Assembly: GCA_017961175.1 (NCBI GenBank)
Contig: JAGCXV010000064.1
Coordinates: 1-64,000, forward strand
Source of the DNA: Bacteroidales bacterium
Lineage (GTDB): Bacteria; Bacteroidota; Bacteroidia; Bacteroidales; UBA932
DNA: 64,000 bases
Direction of reading: 5' to 3'
Below are positions 51,279 through 59,403 of the stretch, in pieces. Positions within the stretch are counted from its first letter, which is position 1. Every line of letters begins with the position of its first letter. A program made the translations under genes and the position numbers. A model generated the notes under the pieces. The model saw only the letters and a list, made by a program, of their open reading frames with translations. It was not told the DNA's origin and ran no database searches.

Positions 51279-52520
51279 TTGAAACAGTTCAAAGACATAT
51301 TGGAAAAGGACCTTGGCAAGAAATGGTCTCTGACTAAGGAGGAAAAATCTTCCTTGTGGGAGTCCATTTCCAGTCAGTTGCCGTCTGCCGAGCCTAAGAG
51401 GGGAGGATTCCTCTGGTGGGCCGTTCCGGCAGCGGTTGCTGCAGCCGTGGCTGCCTTTTTCCTTCTCAGAACGCCTTCCTCTTCACCAACCCCATTCCAG
51501 CCTGAAATTACGCCTATTGAAAAAACTACAACTCTTGCAGACGGGAACGGGGCAAAAGAAAGTGCAGAGTCCCCAGAAAGGGAGAAGGAGGCTCAGATGC
51601 CTGTGCTGGCTTATTCGGGCACTCACAAAGTGTCCGGCCAGCAAGGGTATTCTGGGGAGGAAACCGTTCAGACCGCAGTTGAGCCAGCCGAGTCCGCAAA
51701 CATAATCGCTGAGGAGAAAACAGATGTTATTCCTGAAGAAAAGACTCAGGAAACCACTCCGCAGCAGGAAGCCGCTCCTCAGAAACAGGGAACCTCAGAA
51801 AAGAGTTCTTCTACTGTAAAGCCTGCCGTAACAGGCAAGAAGGTAAAGGAATTTTACGAGGCTCCTTCTAAAGGCAAGAGGCTGGCATTTTCAGCTTCTT
51901 CCAACTTCTCCGGAAGGGGAAAGGTCGAGGGGCCTTCCAACAGCATGATCAAGGCAGTTGCTTCCGAGTTCGGCTATGTGGCCTATTCAACCGCTCCTTC
52001 TGTCCAGCAGATTTCAGAGACTACCTATGCGCTGCCTCTGAATTTCGGCATCGGCGTCAGCTACAAGGTCAATAACCTCCTGACTGTCGGAACAGGCGTA
52101 AGCTACTCCTTCCTCCACAGTAAGTACAACGGTCTTATCAACGGACAGTTCTACGATATCAAGCAGGGAGTACACTATGTAGGAATTCCGGTTAACCTTT
52201 ACTTCAACCTCGGCTCTACCGGCAACCTTGACTTCTATGCCGCAGCGGGCGGTGCCGTCGAGAAAGGCGTGAAGGTTACATACCAGATGAAGTCCGCGGC
52301 AGGCAACGGCAAGACCAGCGATTCCAGCGTCAAGGGTGTACAGTTCTCCACCAGAGCCGTTACCGGTCTGGAATACCGCTTCGGAAAGGGCAAGAACGTG
52401 GGCCTGTATCTCGAGCCTGGAGTAACCTACTACTTTGACTCTGACCTTCCTGCAAGCATCCGTACCGACCATCCTCTCCAGTTTGAGGCACAGGCCGGCA
52501 TCCGCTTCCATCTGAAATAA
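51279..52520 (+). CDS. Membrane-anchored protein fused to an outer-membrane beta-barrel domain, probable sigma-factor partner
   Basis: The 413-residue frame starts with TTG; a stop 15 bp upstream leaves no ATG or GTG alternative. Residues 1-45 are cytoplasmic-type, charged and helical. Residues 46-64 form one membrane helix (WWAVPAAVAAAVAAFFLL). Residues 65-190 are a Pro/Glu/Thr-rich linker. Residues about 215-413 look like an OmpA/OMP_b-brl beta barrel (FGIGVSYKVNNLLTVGTGVS; the last strand ends in RFHLK). The N-terminal part has the size and place of an anti-sigma domain. An inner-membrane anchor plus an outer-membrane barrel in one chain would span the periplasm. The role is inferred. Confidence 0.8.
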   Translation: MKQFKDILEKDLGKKWSLTKEEKSSLWESISSQLPSAEPKRGGFLWWAVPAAVAAAVAAFFLLRTPSSSPTPFQPEITPIEKTTTLADGNGAKESAESPEREKEAQMPVLAYSGTHKVSGQQGYSGEETVQTAVEPAESANIIAEEKTDVIPEEKTQETTPQQEAAPQKQGTSEKSSSTVKPAVTGKKVKEFYEAPSKGKRLAFSASSNFSGRGKVEGPSNSMIKAVASEFGYVAYSTAPSVQQISETTYALPLNFGIGVSYKVNNLLTVGTGVSYSFLHSKYNGLINGQFYDIKQGVHYVGIPVNLYFNLGSTGNLDFYAAAGGAVEKGVKVTYQMKSAAGNGKTSDSSVKGVQFSTRAVTGLEYRFGKGKNVGLYLEPGVTYYFDSDLPASIRTDHPLQFEAQAGIRFHLK

Positions 52521-52532
52521 TCAGATAGTTTT

Positions 52533-53285
52533 CTATCGGTTTTTCTTGAGCTGTCTCGCCAGATTGTTGGCGAAGACGAAGTCGTTGAGTGGCTGGCAGT
52601 CCGTATCCATTATCTCCTTGTTTGAACCCTCCCAGAGAAGATGTCCTTTGTGGATGAAGCCTATATGGTCTCCGATTTCCATAACGGAGTTCATGTCGTG
52701 GGTGTTGACCACCGTGGTGATCTGGTATTCCCGGGTTATTTCCTGGATCAGGCGGTCTATGACGATTGCCGTGGTGGGATCCAGGCCGGAGTTTGGCTCG
52801 TCGCAGAACAGGTACTTGGGATTAAGCGCGATGGCTCTTGCTATTCCCACCCTTTTCTGCATACCGCCTGACAGCTGGGCGGGATAGAGCTTGTTGGCGT
52901 TCTCCAGGTTGACTCTCTTGAGGCAGAAATTCACCCTTTCCAGTTTCTGCTCATGGCTCCAGTCCGTAAAGAAATCCATCGGGAACATAATGTTCTCCTC
53001 CACGGTTGCAAAGTCGAACAGGGCGCTTTCCTGGAATAGCATTCCCATCTCCTTGCGGAAGAGTTTCCTTTCGGCGAACTTCATCTTAGTAAAGTTCCTG
53101 TCTCCATAGAGGATATCTCCCTTGTCAGGCTCATAAAGGCCCACAAGGTTCTTGAGCAGTACAGTCTTGCCGCTTCCGCTGGCTCCGATGATGAGGGAAC
53201 ACTCACCCGGGCGGAACTGGATGTTGATGTCTTCCAGCACCGTCTTGCCGTCGAATTCCTTGTATAGTCCCTTAACTTCTATCAT
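52533..53285 (-). CDS. mlaF: ABC transporter ATP-binding protein (MlaF-like)
   Basis: The 250-residue ATPase has Walker A GASGSGKTVLLKN, signature LSGGMQKRVGIARA, Walker B YLFCDEPNSGLDP and the MlaF-type QESALFDFATVEENIMFP. MlaF drives phospholipid transport between the membranes. The partner permease MlaE ends 3 bp upstream on the same strand. No MCE-domain MlaD gene is in the window, so the substrate-binding subunit must be elsewhere. Confidence 0.9.
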   Translation of the reverse strand: MIEVKGLYKEFDGKTVLEDINIQFRPGECSLIIGASGSGKTVLLKNLVGLYEPDKGDILYGDRNFTKMKFAERKLFRKEMGMLFQESALFDFATVEENIMFPMDFFTDWSHEQKLERVNFCLKRVNLENANKLYPAQLSGGMQKRVGIARAIALNPKYLFCDEPNSGLDPTTAIVIDRLIQEITREYQITTVVNTHDMNSVMEIGDHIGFIHKGHLLWEGSNKEIMDTDCQPLNDFVFANNLARQLKKNR

Positions 53286-53288
53286 CGC

Positions 53289-54029
53289 CTAGAGCAGGAG
53301 TTTAGTAAGAATCAGGTCGAATATCAGTATGAGCATGCTGCTTATCACGATGGCCTGGGTACTAGATTTTCCGACGCCCAGGGAACCTCCCTTGGCGTAA
53401 TATCCGTAATATGAGGAGATGCTCGTTATAATGAAGCAGAACACAGCCATCTTTATCATACTGTAGAATATGTACCATTGGTTGAACGCAAACTGCAGGC
53501 CCTCGATGTATTGGGCAAGGGTGATAATGCCTGTGATTGCAATCAGCGCCCCTCCACCGGCGAGGCCTATGAAGAAGCTCATAAGCATAAGGAACGGGCT
53601 GAATACGGTCGCGGAAATGATTTTTGGAAGGATGAGGAAATTGGCGGAATTCACACCCATTATCTCCATAGCGTCTATCTGCTCGGTAATCCTCATGCTT
53701 CCGATTTCGGAGGCAATGTTGCTTCCCATCTTGCCCGCCAGGATAAGGGCAATCATCGTTGAACAGAATTCAAGCACAAGGCTTTCCCTGGCCATCACTC
53801 CGACATAGTATTTTGGAATGAACGGGCTTTCCAGGTTGTTTGCGGTCTGGAGGCAGATAACACCTCCTACAGCTATGGAAACGATGAATACCAGAAGCAG
53901 GGATCCGATGATAAGTTTCTGGGATTCTTTCCAGAACTGCCTCCAGAATATGCTCCATTTTTCCGGTTTGCGGAAAACCCTGAGCATCAGCTGCCAGTAT
54001 TCGCCTGTTGTCTGAAACGTGCCTTTCAT
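53289..54029 (-). CDS. mlaE: ABC transporter permease (MlaE-like)
   Basis: The 246-residue protein has about five membrane segments and the MlaE family features YYVGVMARESLVLEFCSTMIA, AGKMGSNIASEIGSMRITEQ and IDAMEIMGVNS. The ATG at 54029 gives the normal family length; the longer frame runs antisense through the start of waaA and is not conserved. It is cotranscribed with mlaF. Confidence 0.92.
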   Translation of the reverse strand: MKGTFQTTGEYWQLMLRVFRKPEKWSIFWRQFWKESQKLIIGSLLLVFIVSIAVGGVICLQTANNLESPFIPKYYVGVMARESLVLEFCSTMIALILAGKMGSNIASEIGSMRITEQIDAMEIMGVNSANFLILPKIISATVFSPFLMLMSFFIGLAGGGALIAITGIITLAQYIEGLQFAFNQWYIFYSMIKMAVFCFIITSISSYYGYYAKGGSLGVGKSSTQAIVISSMLILIFDLILTKLLL

Positions 54030-54057
54030 TGCCTTTGGAGTGGTTTCTCTGAGGGTG

Positions 54058-54093
54058 CAATTTACTGAAATTTGGAAAAAATCACTAATTTTG
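54058..54093. promoter_or_regulatory. Divergent promoter region of mlaE and waaA
   Basis: TAATTTTG (54086-54093) is a -7 box for waaA, 18 bp from its ATG. On the left, GCAATTTA (54057-54064) reads TAAATTGC toward mlaE, one base short of the consensus. The spacing of 21 bp between the boxes equals that in the purH/ispD region. Confidence 0.4.
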
Positions 54094-54111
54094 AAAGTTA
54101 CAACATATCTG

Positions 54112-55383
54112 ATGAGCTTTTTATACAGTATAGGATTGTGGATTGCCTTCCCGGGTATCTGGGTGGCTTCCCTTTTCAGCAAGAAGATACGGACGTTCCT
54201 TAACGGCCGGATAGGCCTGGTCCGTAAAATTGAGAAAACCTTCGCCGATGTAAAAGACGATGTTGTCTGGTTCCACTGCTCTTCCGTGGGGGAGTTCGAG
54301 CAGGCACGTCCTCTGATAGAGTGGTACAAGGGCAGCCGTCCGCAGACCAGGATCCTCCTTACGTTTTTCTCTCCGAGCGGCTATGAACTGAGGAAGAATT
54401 ATTCTTTGGCGGACTGGGTTTTCTACCTCCCTTTAGACACCATTCCAAATGCCCGCAGACTGGTTAAGGCCATAAAGCCGAAGAAGCTGATATTCACCAA
54501 ATACGACCTTTGGAACAACCTTATCAGGCGTGCCCGGAAGGCCGGTTGCGAGATATATCTAATCTCCGCGATTTTCCGCAGCTTCCAGCCTTTCTTCAAA
54601 TGGTGGGGAGGCTTTTTCCGCAGAATGCTGAAGTGCATCACCGTTATCTTCGTTCAGGATGAAGAATCTAAAAACCTTCTTTCCACAATCGGGATCAAGG
54701 ACAATGTCATTGTCAGTGGAGACACCCGCTTCGACAGGGTGGAGAAGATCGCTTCCGAAAGCAAGCATTTCCCGGTTATCGAGAATTTTGCAAAGGACTG
54801 TTTCACGATAGTTGCAGGAAGCACCTGGCAGCCTGATGATGAGTTGATTGCTCAGGTGATGAAGAATTTCTCAAAAGTTCGTCTGGTGGTAGCTCCGCAC
54901 GAAATCCACAAGGAAAGGATAGAAAAGCTGCTGCAGATATACGAGCCTTACGGAACTGTCAGGTATTCCGAGGTGGAAGAAGATGCTGACCGCGAGATGG
55001 TGAGTGAAAATCCTCAATCCATCGCTGAGGGAAAGAGGGTTCTGGTGATAGACTGCATCGGAATTCTTTCCTCCCTGTACCGCTATGCTGACTTTGCCTA
55101 CATAGGCGGCGGATTCGGCGTAGGCATCCACAACACCCTGGAAGCCGCCGTTTACGGAGTTCCGCTGGCCTTCGGTCCTAACTACCGCAAGTTCCAGGAA
55201 GCCATAGACCTTATAGAATGCAACGGAGCAACCAGCGTAAGCAGCGCATCTGAACTTTACCAGGTCATCGACAACTGCGTCAAAGACAAGGAGCTCCGCG
55301 ATTTCAGGGGACGCAGCTGCCGCAATTACGTAGAGAAAATGCTCGGCGCAACGGAAAAGATCATATCCGTTCTCGAGAAGTGA
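54112..55383 (+). CDS. waaA: 3-deoxy-D-manno-octulosonic acid (Kdo) transferase
   Basis: WaaA (KdtA) adds Kdo to the lipid A precursor. The 423-residue protein has an N-terminal membrane anchor (SIGLWIAFPGIWVASLF). The GT30 body follows with WFHCSSVGEFEQARPLIEW, the conserved Glu, FTKYDLWNNL and, near the end, IGGGFGVGIHNTLEAAVYG. The ATG at 54112 is chosen, because the longer frame would start within mlaE. The muramidase gene follows, with a possible GTGA overlap. Confidence 0.95.
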   Translation: MSFLYSIGLWIAFPGIWVASLFSKKIRTFLNGRIGLVRKIEKTFADVKDDVVWFHCSSVGEFEQARPLIEWYKGSRPQTRILLTFFSPSGYELRKNYSLADWVFYLPLDTIPNARRLVKAIKPKKLIFTKYDLWNNLIRRARKAGCEIYLISAIFRSFQPFFKWWGGFFRRMLKCITVIFVQDEESKNLLSTIGIKDNVIVSGDTRFDRVEKIASESKHFPVIENFAKDCFTIVAGSTWQPDDELIAQVMKNFSKVRLVVAPHEIHKERIEKLLQIYEPYGTVRYSEVEEDADREMVSENPQSIAEGKRVLVIDCIGILSSLYRYADFAYIGGGFGVGIHNTLEAAVYGVPLAFGPNYRKFQEAIDLIECNGATSVSSASELYQVIDNCVKDKELRDFRGRSCRNYVEKMLGATEKIISVLEK

Positions 55384-55403
55384 TAACCCTTCACAATCCC
55401 GTT

Positions 55404-56837
55404 ATGAAACTCAAGAGATTTTTATGCACGGTTCTGCCGCTGGCCCTTCTGGCGGCCATACTTGTTTCCATGATTTTCTGCTGCTCCGCCATCAAGGGAA
55501 CGCCGGAGTCCCAGGCAAGGGACCCCTTCCGTCCGGACCACCTGTGGGCTTATGACGGAACCATCCAGCCGGGAGCCGCATCTATCGACGAATATCTTCC
55601 GTTACTGGAGGACAAGAGAGTCTGCCTTCTTTCCAACCAGACGGGAATAATGCTCAAGAAGGGGAAAGAAATCCCGATGGAGCTTCTTATCAGCGACGGG
55701 AATGATGCCATGGACAAGGTGCCGATGGGGCTTTACACCCACGTGCTGGACACACTTCTGAGCCAGGGCATTAACGTTGTCTGCCTGATGAGCCCGGAGC
55801 ACGGGTTCCGAGGCACTGCTGATGCGGGAGAAAAGGTTTCCAGCAGCGTGGATATCCGTACGGGAATTCCTATCCGTTCGCTCTACGGGGCAAAGATGAC
55901 TGACAAGGAACTTATGGACGGTTTTGACATTATGCTCTTTGACTTACAGGATGTGGGAGTAAGGTTTTACACCTACTATGTGACGATGATCAGCATGATG
56001 CGCAAATGCGCCGAATTCAACATTCCGTTCATCGTTCTTGACAGACCTAATCCTATAGGATGGCTCACAGACGGTCCTCTGCTGGACCGCAAGTACAAGA
56101 GCGGCGTCGGCGGCCTCCCTATTCCTGTTGCTCACGGAATGACAATGGGAGAACTTGCATATATGGCCAACGAGAAAGGATGGCTCCGCTTCAACTCCAG
56201 GGAAACCTGGGAGCCGGACAAAACCCTCAAATGTGAGCTTACGGTTATCAAGTGCAGGAATTACACTCACAAATCCCATTACCGCCTTCCTGTAAAGCCA
56301 TCGCCGAACCTTCCAAACATGCGCAGCGTATATCTCTATCCTTCAACCTGCTACTTTGAAGGCACAAGGATCAGCCTGGGAAGGGGAACAAGTGTTCCGT
56401 TCCAGATTTACGGAGCTCCGGACATGTCTACCACATCCTTCCAGGGAAGAAGCCCTTATGGTTCTGACGCAAGAGTTGCAGCCGGGTATAAGTTTACCCC
56501 GAGAAGTGTAGCCGGTGCAAAGAACCCTCCTCTGCTGGACAAGGAATGCACCGGAGTAAGCCTTGCTGAGATTCCTGTCAACCGAATCAACGACGGAAAG
56601 GTAAACCTTACCTATATCATTGACGCCTACATCGGCTGCGGCAGCCCGGGAGACGGATTCTTCACCCGCATGTTCGAACTGGAAATCGGCCAGGCCTGGG
56701 TAAGGAACACCATCAAGGAAAAGGCATCCAACCAGGGATGCAACGCGGGAAAGCTTGCAAAGGAACTTCAGGATGCCTGGCAGAAAGATGTCAAGGCTTT
56801 CAAGAAAGAAAGAGCCCCGTACCTGCTCTACAAATAG
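55404..56837 (+). CDS. Exo-beta-N-acetylmuramidase NamZ family protein (DUF1343)
   Basis: The 477-residue protein belongs to the DUF1343 family, whose member NamZ removes terminal MurNAc from peptidoglycan fragments. Family motifs are LLSNQTGIM, LMSPEHGFRGTADAG, LFDLQDVGVRFYTYYVTM, DRPNPIG and, in the C-terminal half, CYFEGTRISLGRGT. An N-terminal hydrophobic segment ending FCCSA suggests a lipoprotein or anchor. I chose the ATG at 55404; a GTG at 55380 overlapping the waaA stop is possible. The gene fits wall turnover. Its stop is adjacent to the convergent phosphoesterase stop. Confidence 0.92.
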   Translation: MKLKRFLCTVLPLALLAAILVSMIFCCSAIKGTPESQARDPFRPDHLWAYDGTIQPGAASIDEYLPLLEDKRVCLLSNQTGIMLKKGKEIPMELLISDGNDAMDKVPMGLYTHVLDTLLSQGINVVCLMSPEHGFRGTADAGEKVSSSVDIRTGIPIRSLYGAKMTDKELMDGFDIMLFDLQDVGVRFYTYYVTMISMMRKCAEFNIPFIVLDRPNPIGWLTDGPLLDRKYKSGVGGLPIPVAHGMTMGELAYMANEKGWLRFNSRETWEPDKTLKCELTVIKCRNYTHKSHYRLPVKPSPNLPNMRSVYLYPSTCYFEGTRISLGRGTSVPFQIYGAPDMSTTSFQGRSPYGSDARVAAGYKFTPRSVAGAKNPPLLDKECTGVSLAEIPVNRINDGKVNLTYIIDAYIGCGSPGDGFFTRMFELEIGQAWVRNTIKEKASNQGCNAGKLAKELQDAWQKDVKAFKKERAPYLLYK

Positions 56838-57353
56838 TTAGCGGGGCCACTGGCCCAGTTCAAGATCTGAAATCTGGCGGCCTTCCACCTTGAAGCGGAG
56901 GGCCGTTCTTACGTTGTGGAAGCCCATGATGCCGCATGCGCCGGGATTCATTGTCATCATCATCCTGTCGGGCTCCGTCTTTGAAAAATTGTGCGGGTCG
57001 TTCATTACCCGGAGAATGTGGGAATGGCCGCAGAAGAAAATATCCGGTTTGTATTGGTTTATCAGCTGGAGAGCCCTGTAGTCGTAGCGGGCCGGATAGC
57101 CGCCTATGTGGATCATCAGGCAGTCCAGATCTTCCAACTTGAAGGTCTGCACCCAAGGGACTTCCATACGGATGTCCTGGTCGTCGCAGTTGCCGTAAAC
57201 GCCTATGACGGGCTTGAATTCCCTTACCTCCTCAAGAGTGTGGATGCTGCCCCAGTCACCGCAGTGAAGGACAACATCCACATCGCTGAGAAAGTCTCTG
57301 GTCTCGGCAGAGAAAGTGCCGTGAGTGTCTGATATGAGTCCCACTTTTTTCAT
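56838..57353 (-). CDS. YfcE/MJ0936-type metallophosphoesterase
   Basis: The 171-residue enzyme has the calcineurin-like metal motifs DTHG (SDTHGTF), GDWGSIHT (GD box), GNCDD (GNHD box variant with Cys for His) and GHSH (FFCGHSHI). Such proteins hydrolyse phosphodiesters or phosphomonoesters with Mn. The start at 57353 gives the usual family length. It lies 16 bp after the M13 peptidase gene as the last gene of that run. Confidence 0.9.
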   Translation of the reverse strand: MKKVGLISDTHGTFSAETRDFLSDVDVVLHCGDWGSIHTLEEVREFKPVIGVYGNCDDQDIRMEVPWVQTFKLEDLDCLMIHIGGYPARYDYRALQLINQYKPDIFFCGHSHILRVMNDPHNFSKTEPDRMMMTMNPGACGIMGFHNVRTALRFKVEGRQISDLELGQWPR

Positions 57354-57369
57354 CGCCGAGAATAGCAGA

Positions 57370-59403
57370 TTACCAGATTCTGGCTCTCTTTTCAGGAGCA
57401 AGGTAGAGTTTGTCTCCTTCCTTGATTCCAAAGGCCTCGTACCACTCGTCGATCTGTGGAAGAGCAGCATTTACCCTGAATCTCGCGTTGGAGTGAGGGT
57501 CGTTCATTACCTGGTTGCGGATATACTCATCCCTGAAGTTTGCAGCCCAGATAAAGCCATAGGAGATGAAGAATCTCTGGTCAGGAGAGAATCCGTCCTT
57601 CTCTTCGAGAGGGGTCTGCTTCATGGCGTTCTGGAATGCCTGGTATGCAATGTGAAGGCCTCCGTTGTCTCCGATGTTCTCGCCGAGGGTGAGCTGTCCG
57701 TTGATGAATACTCCAGGAAGCACTTCCTGAGTTGAGAAGAAGTCTCTGAGAACGGCTGTCCTTTCGTCGAACTTGGCCTTGTCTTCAACTGTCCACCAGT
57801 TATGCATGTTGCCGTTCTTGTCGAACAGGCAGCCCTGGTCGTCAAAGCCGTGGCTCATCTCGTGGCCGATAACAACTCCGATAGCTCCGTAGTTTGCGGC
57901 ATCATCTGCTGCCGGGTTGAAGAACGGCGGCTGGAGGATTCCTGCAGGGAAGCAGATCTCGTTGGTAGTAGGGTTGTAGTAAGCGTTGATGGTCTGAGGA
58001 GTCATAAGCCACTCAGTCTTGTCTACAGGCTTTCCGACCTTGCGGTCAATCATATCTGCGATATAGAACTCTGATGCATTGCACATGTTCTCGTAGTAAG
58101 ACAGGGAATCGTCGATAACAAGCTTTGAATAGTCTCTCCAGGTGTCTGGATAACCTATCTTCACGATGAAGTTGGAAAGCTTGTCGTAAGCCTGCTGCTT
58201 GGTAGAGTCGCTCATCCATTCGAGCTGCTCGATCCTCTGGTGCAGAGCGTCTTTCAGGTTGTTAACCAGGGTGAGCATGCGCTGCTTGCTGCTCTCAGGG
58301 AAGTACTTCTCGACATAGAGTTTTCCGACAGGCATTCCGAGAACTCCGTTAACCGCGCCAACGGCTCTCTTCCACCTAGGCTTGTCTTCCTGGGCTCCGG
58401 AAAGAACCTGGCTGAACTCAAATGAAACCTTGCGGAAATCATCGCTGAGCATGCTTGTTGCACCATAGACAACACCCATTTCTGCATAGTCTTTCAGAGC
58501 CTGAAGCGGAACTTCGTTCAGGATTCTTTCAACTTCCTTGAGCTGATCCGGCTGTCCAACGGAAATGGAATCGATAGCAGGATATCCGATACCCTTGAGA
58601 ACATCATCCCACATGATACCCGGATAATACTTCTTAAGCTCCTCATAGCTCATCTTGTGGAAGTTGTTCGGAACATCGCGGAGCTCTGTCCTTGACTTGG
58701 AAGCCCTGGCAATCCTGTACTCGATGGAAAGGATGTTCTCCATCTTGGCCTTAGCCTCGTCCTCCGTGTAGCCAATCATTGTGAAGAGCTTGCAGATGAG
58801 GGTCTTGTACGCTTCCATAATCTTCTTGGAAGCCTCGTCATCGTTCAAATAGTAGTCTTTGTTGCCGAGTCCCAGACCACCCTGATATGTCTGCACGAGA
58901 TTCTGTGATGCGTTTGAAAGGTCTGCGTCGCAGTAAATGCTGAACATTGCTATGTCCACGCCCTTCTTTCCCAGAACGGCATTTGCTATCTGGTACTCTT
59001 CCCGGTTTGCGATATTGCGGACATATTCCAGGTCTTTCATGATTGGCTTGTAGCCATCCTCGTTCCTCTTTACGGAATCCATTGCCATACGGTAGATACT
59101 TCCGATCTTCTGGCCGAGTGTTCCCTGCTCCTGAGGATTGTTTGCGTATTCCTCAAACATTGCCTTGAGCTGAAGCTCATTGTTGTCTGCCAGGACATTG
59201 AACTGGCCGAAGCTGGAATACTCCGGCTTAAGAGGATTGGCTTTCATCCATCCGCCCGCTACGTACTCGTAGAAATCCTCACCAGGTGCTATGGAATCGT
59301 TCATATTGGCTTTGTCGAGGCCGGAAGTGAGCTTCCCGCCTCCAGTGCATCCTGCGGTCATTGCCGCTAAACAGATTGCTGAGATCATAATTTTGATTTT
59401 CAT
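57370..59403 (-). CDS. M13 family metalloendopeptidase (neprilysin/PepO type), lipoprotein
   Basis: The 677-residue protein has a lipobox MTAGC (Cys19), so it is anchored in the envelope. The M13 N-terminal domain (DFYEYVAGGWMK, LGQKIGSIYRMAMDS) is followed by the catalytic domain with VIGHEMSHGFDDQG (His514, Glu515, His518) and GENIGDNGG, which has the third ligand Glu and the conserved Asp. NAYYNP is the substrate-binding strand. The protein ends LAPEKRARIW, a normal family end. It cleaves peptides. Its start overlaps the AMP-ligase stop by 4 bp. Confidence 0.95.
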   Translation of the reverse strand: MKIKIMISAICLAAMTAGCTGGGKLTSGLDKANMNDSIAPGEDFYEYVAGGWMKANPLKPEYSSFGQFNVLADNNELQLKAMFEEYANNPQEQGTLGQKIGSIYRMAMDSVKRNEDGYKPIMKDLEYVRNIANREEYQIANAVLGKKGVDIAMFSIYCDADLSNASQNLVQTYQGGLGLGNKDYYLNDDEASKKIMEAYKTLICKLFTMIGYTEDEAKAKMENILSIEYRIARASKSRTELRDVPNNFHKMSYEELKKYYPGIMWDDVLKGIGYPAIDSISVGQPDQLKEVERILNEVPLQALKDYAEMGVVYGATSMLSDDFRKVSFEFSQVLSGAQEDKPRWKRAVGAVNGVLGMPVGKLYVEKYFPESSKQRMLTLVNNLKDALHQRIEQLEWMSDSTKQQAYDKLSNFIVKIGYPDTWRDYSKLVIDDSLSYYENMCNASEFYIADMIDRKVGKPVDKTEWLMTPQTINAYYNPTTNEICFPAGILQPPFFNPAADDAANYGAIGVVIGHEMSHGFDDQGCLFDKNGNMHNWWTVEDKAKFDERTAVLRDFFSTQEVLPGVFINGQLTLGENIGDNGGLHIAYQAFQNAMKQTPLEEKDGFSPDQRFFISYGFIWAANFRDEYIRNQVMNDPHSNARFRVNAALPQIDEWYEAFGIKEGDKLYLAPEKRARIW

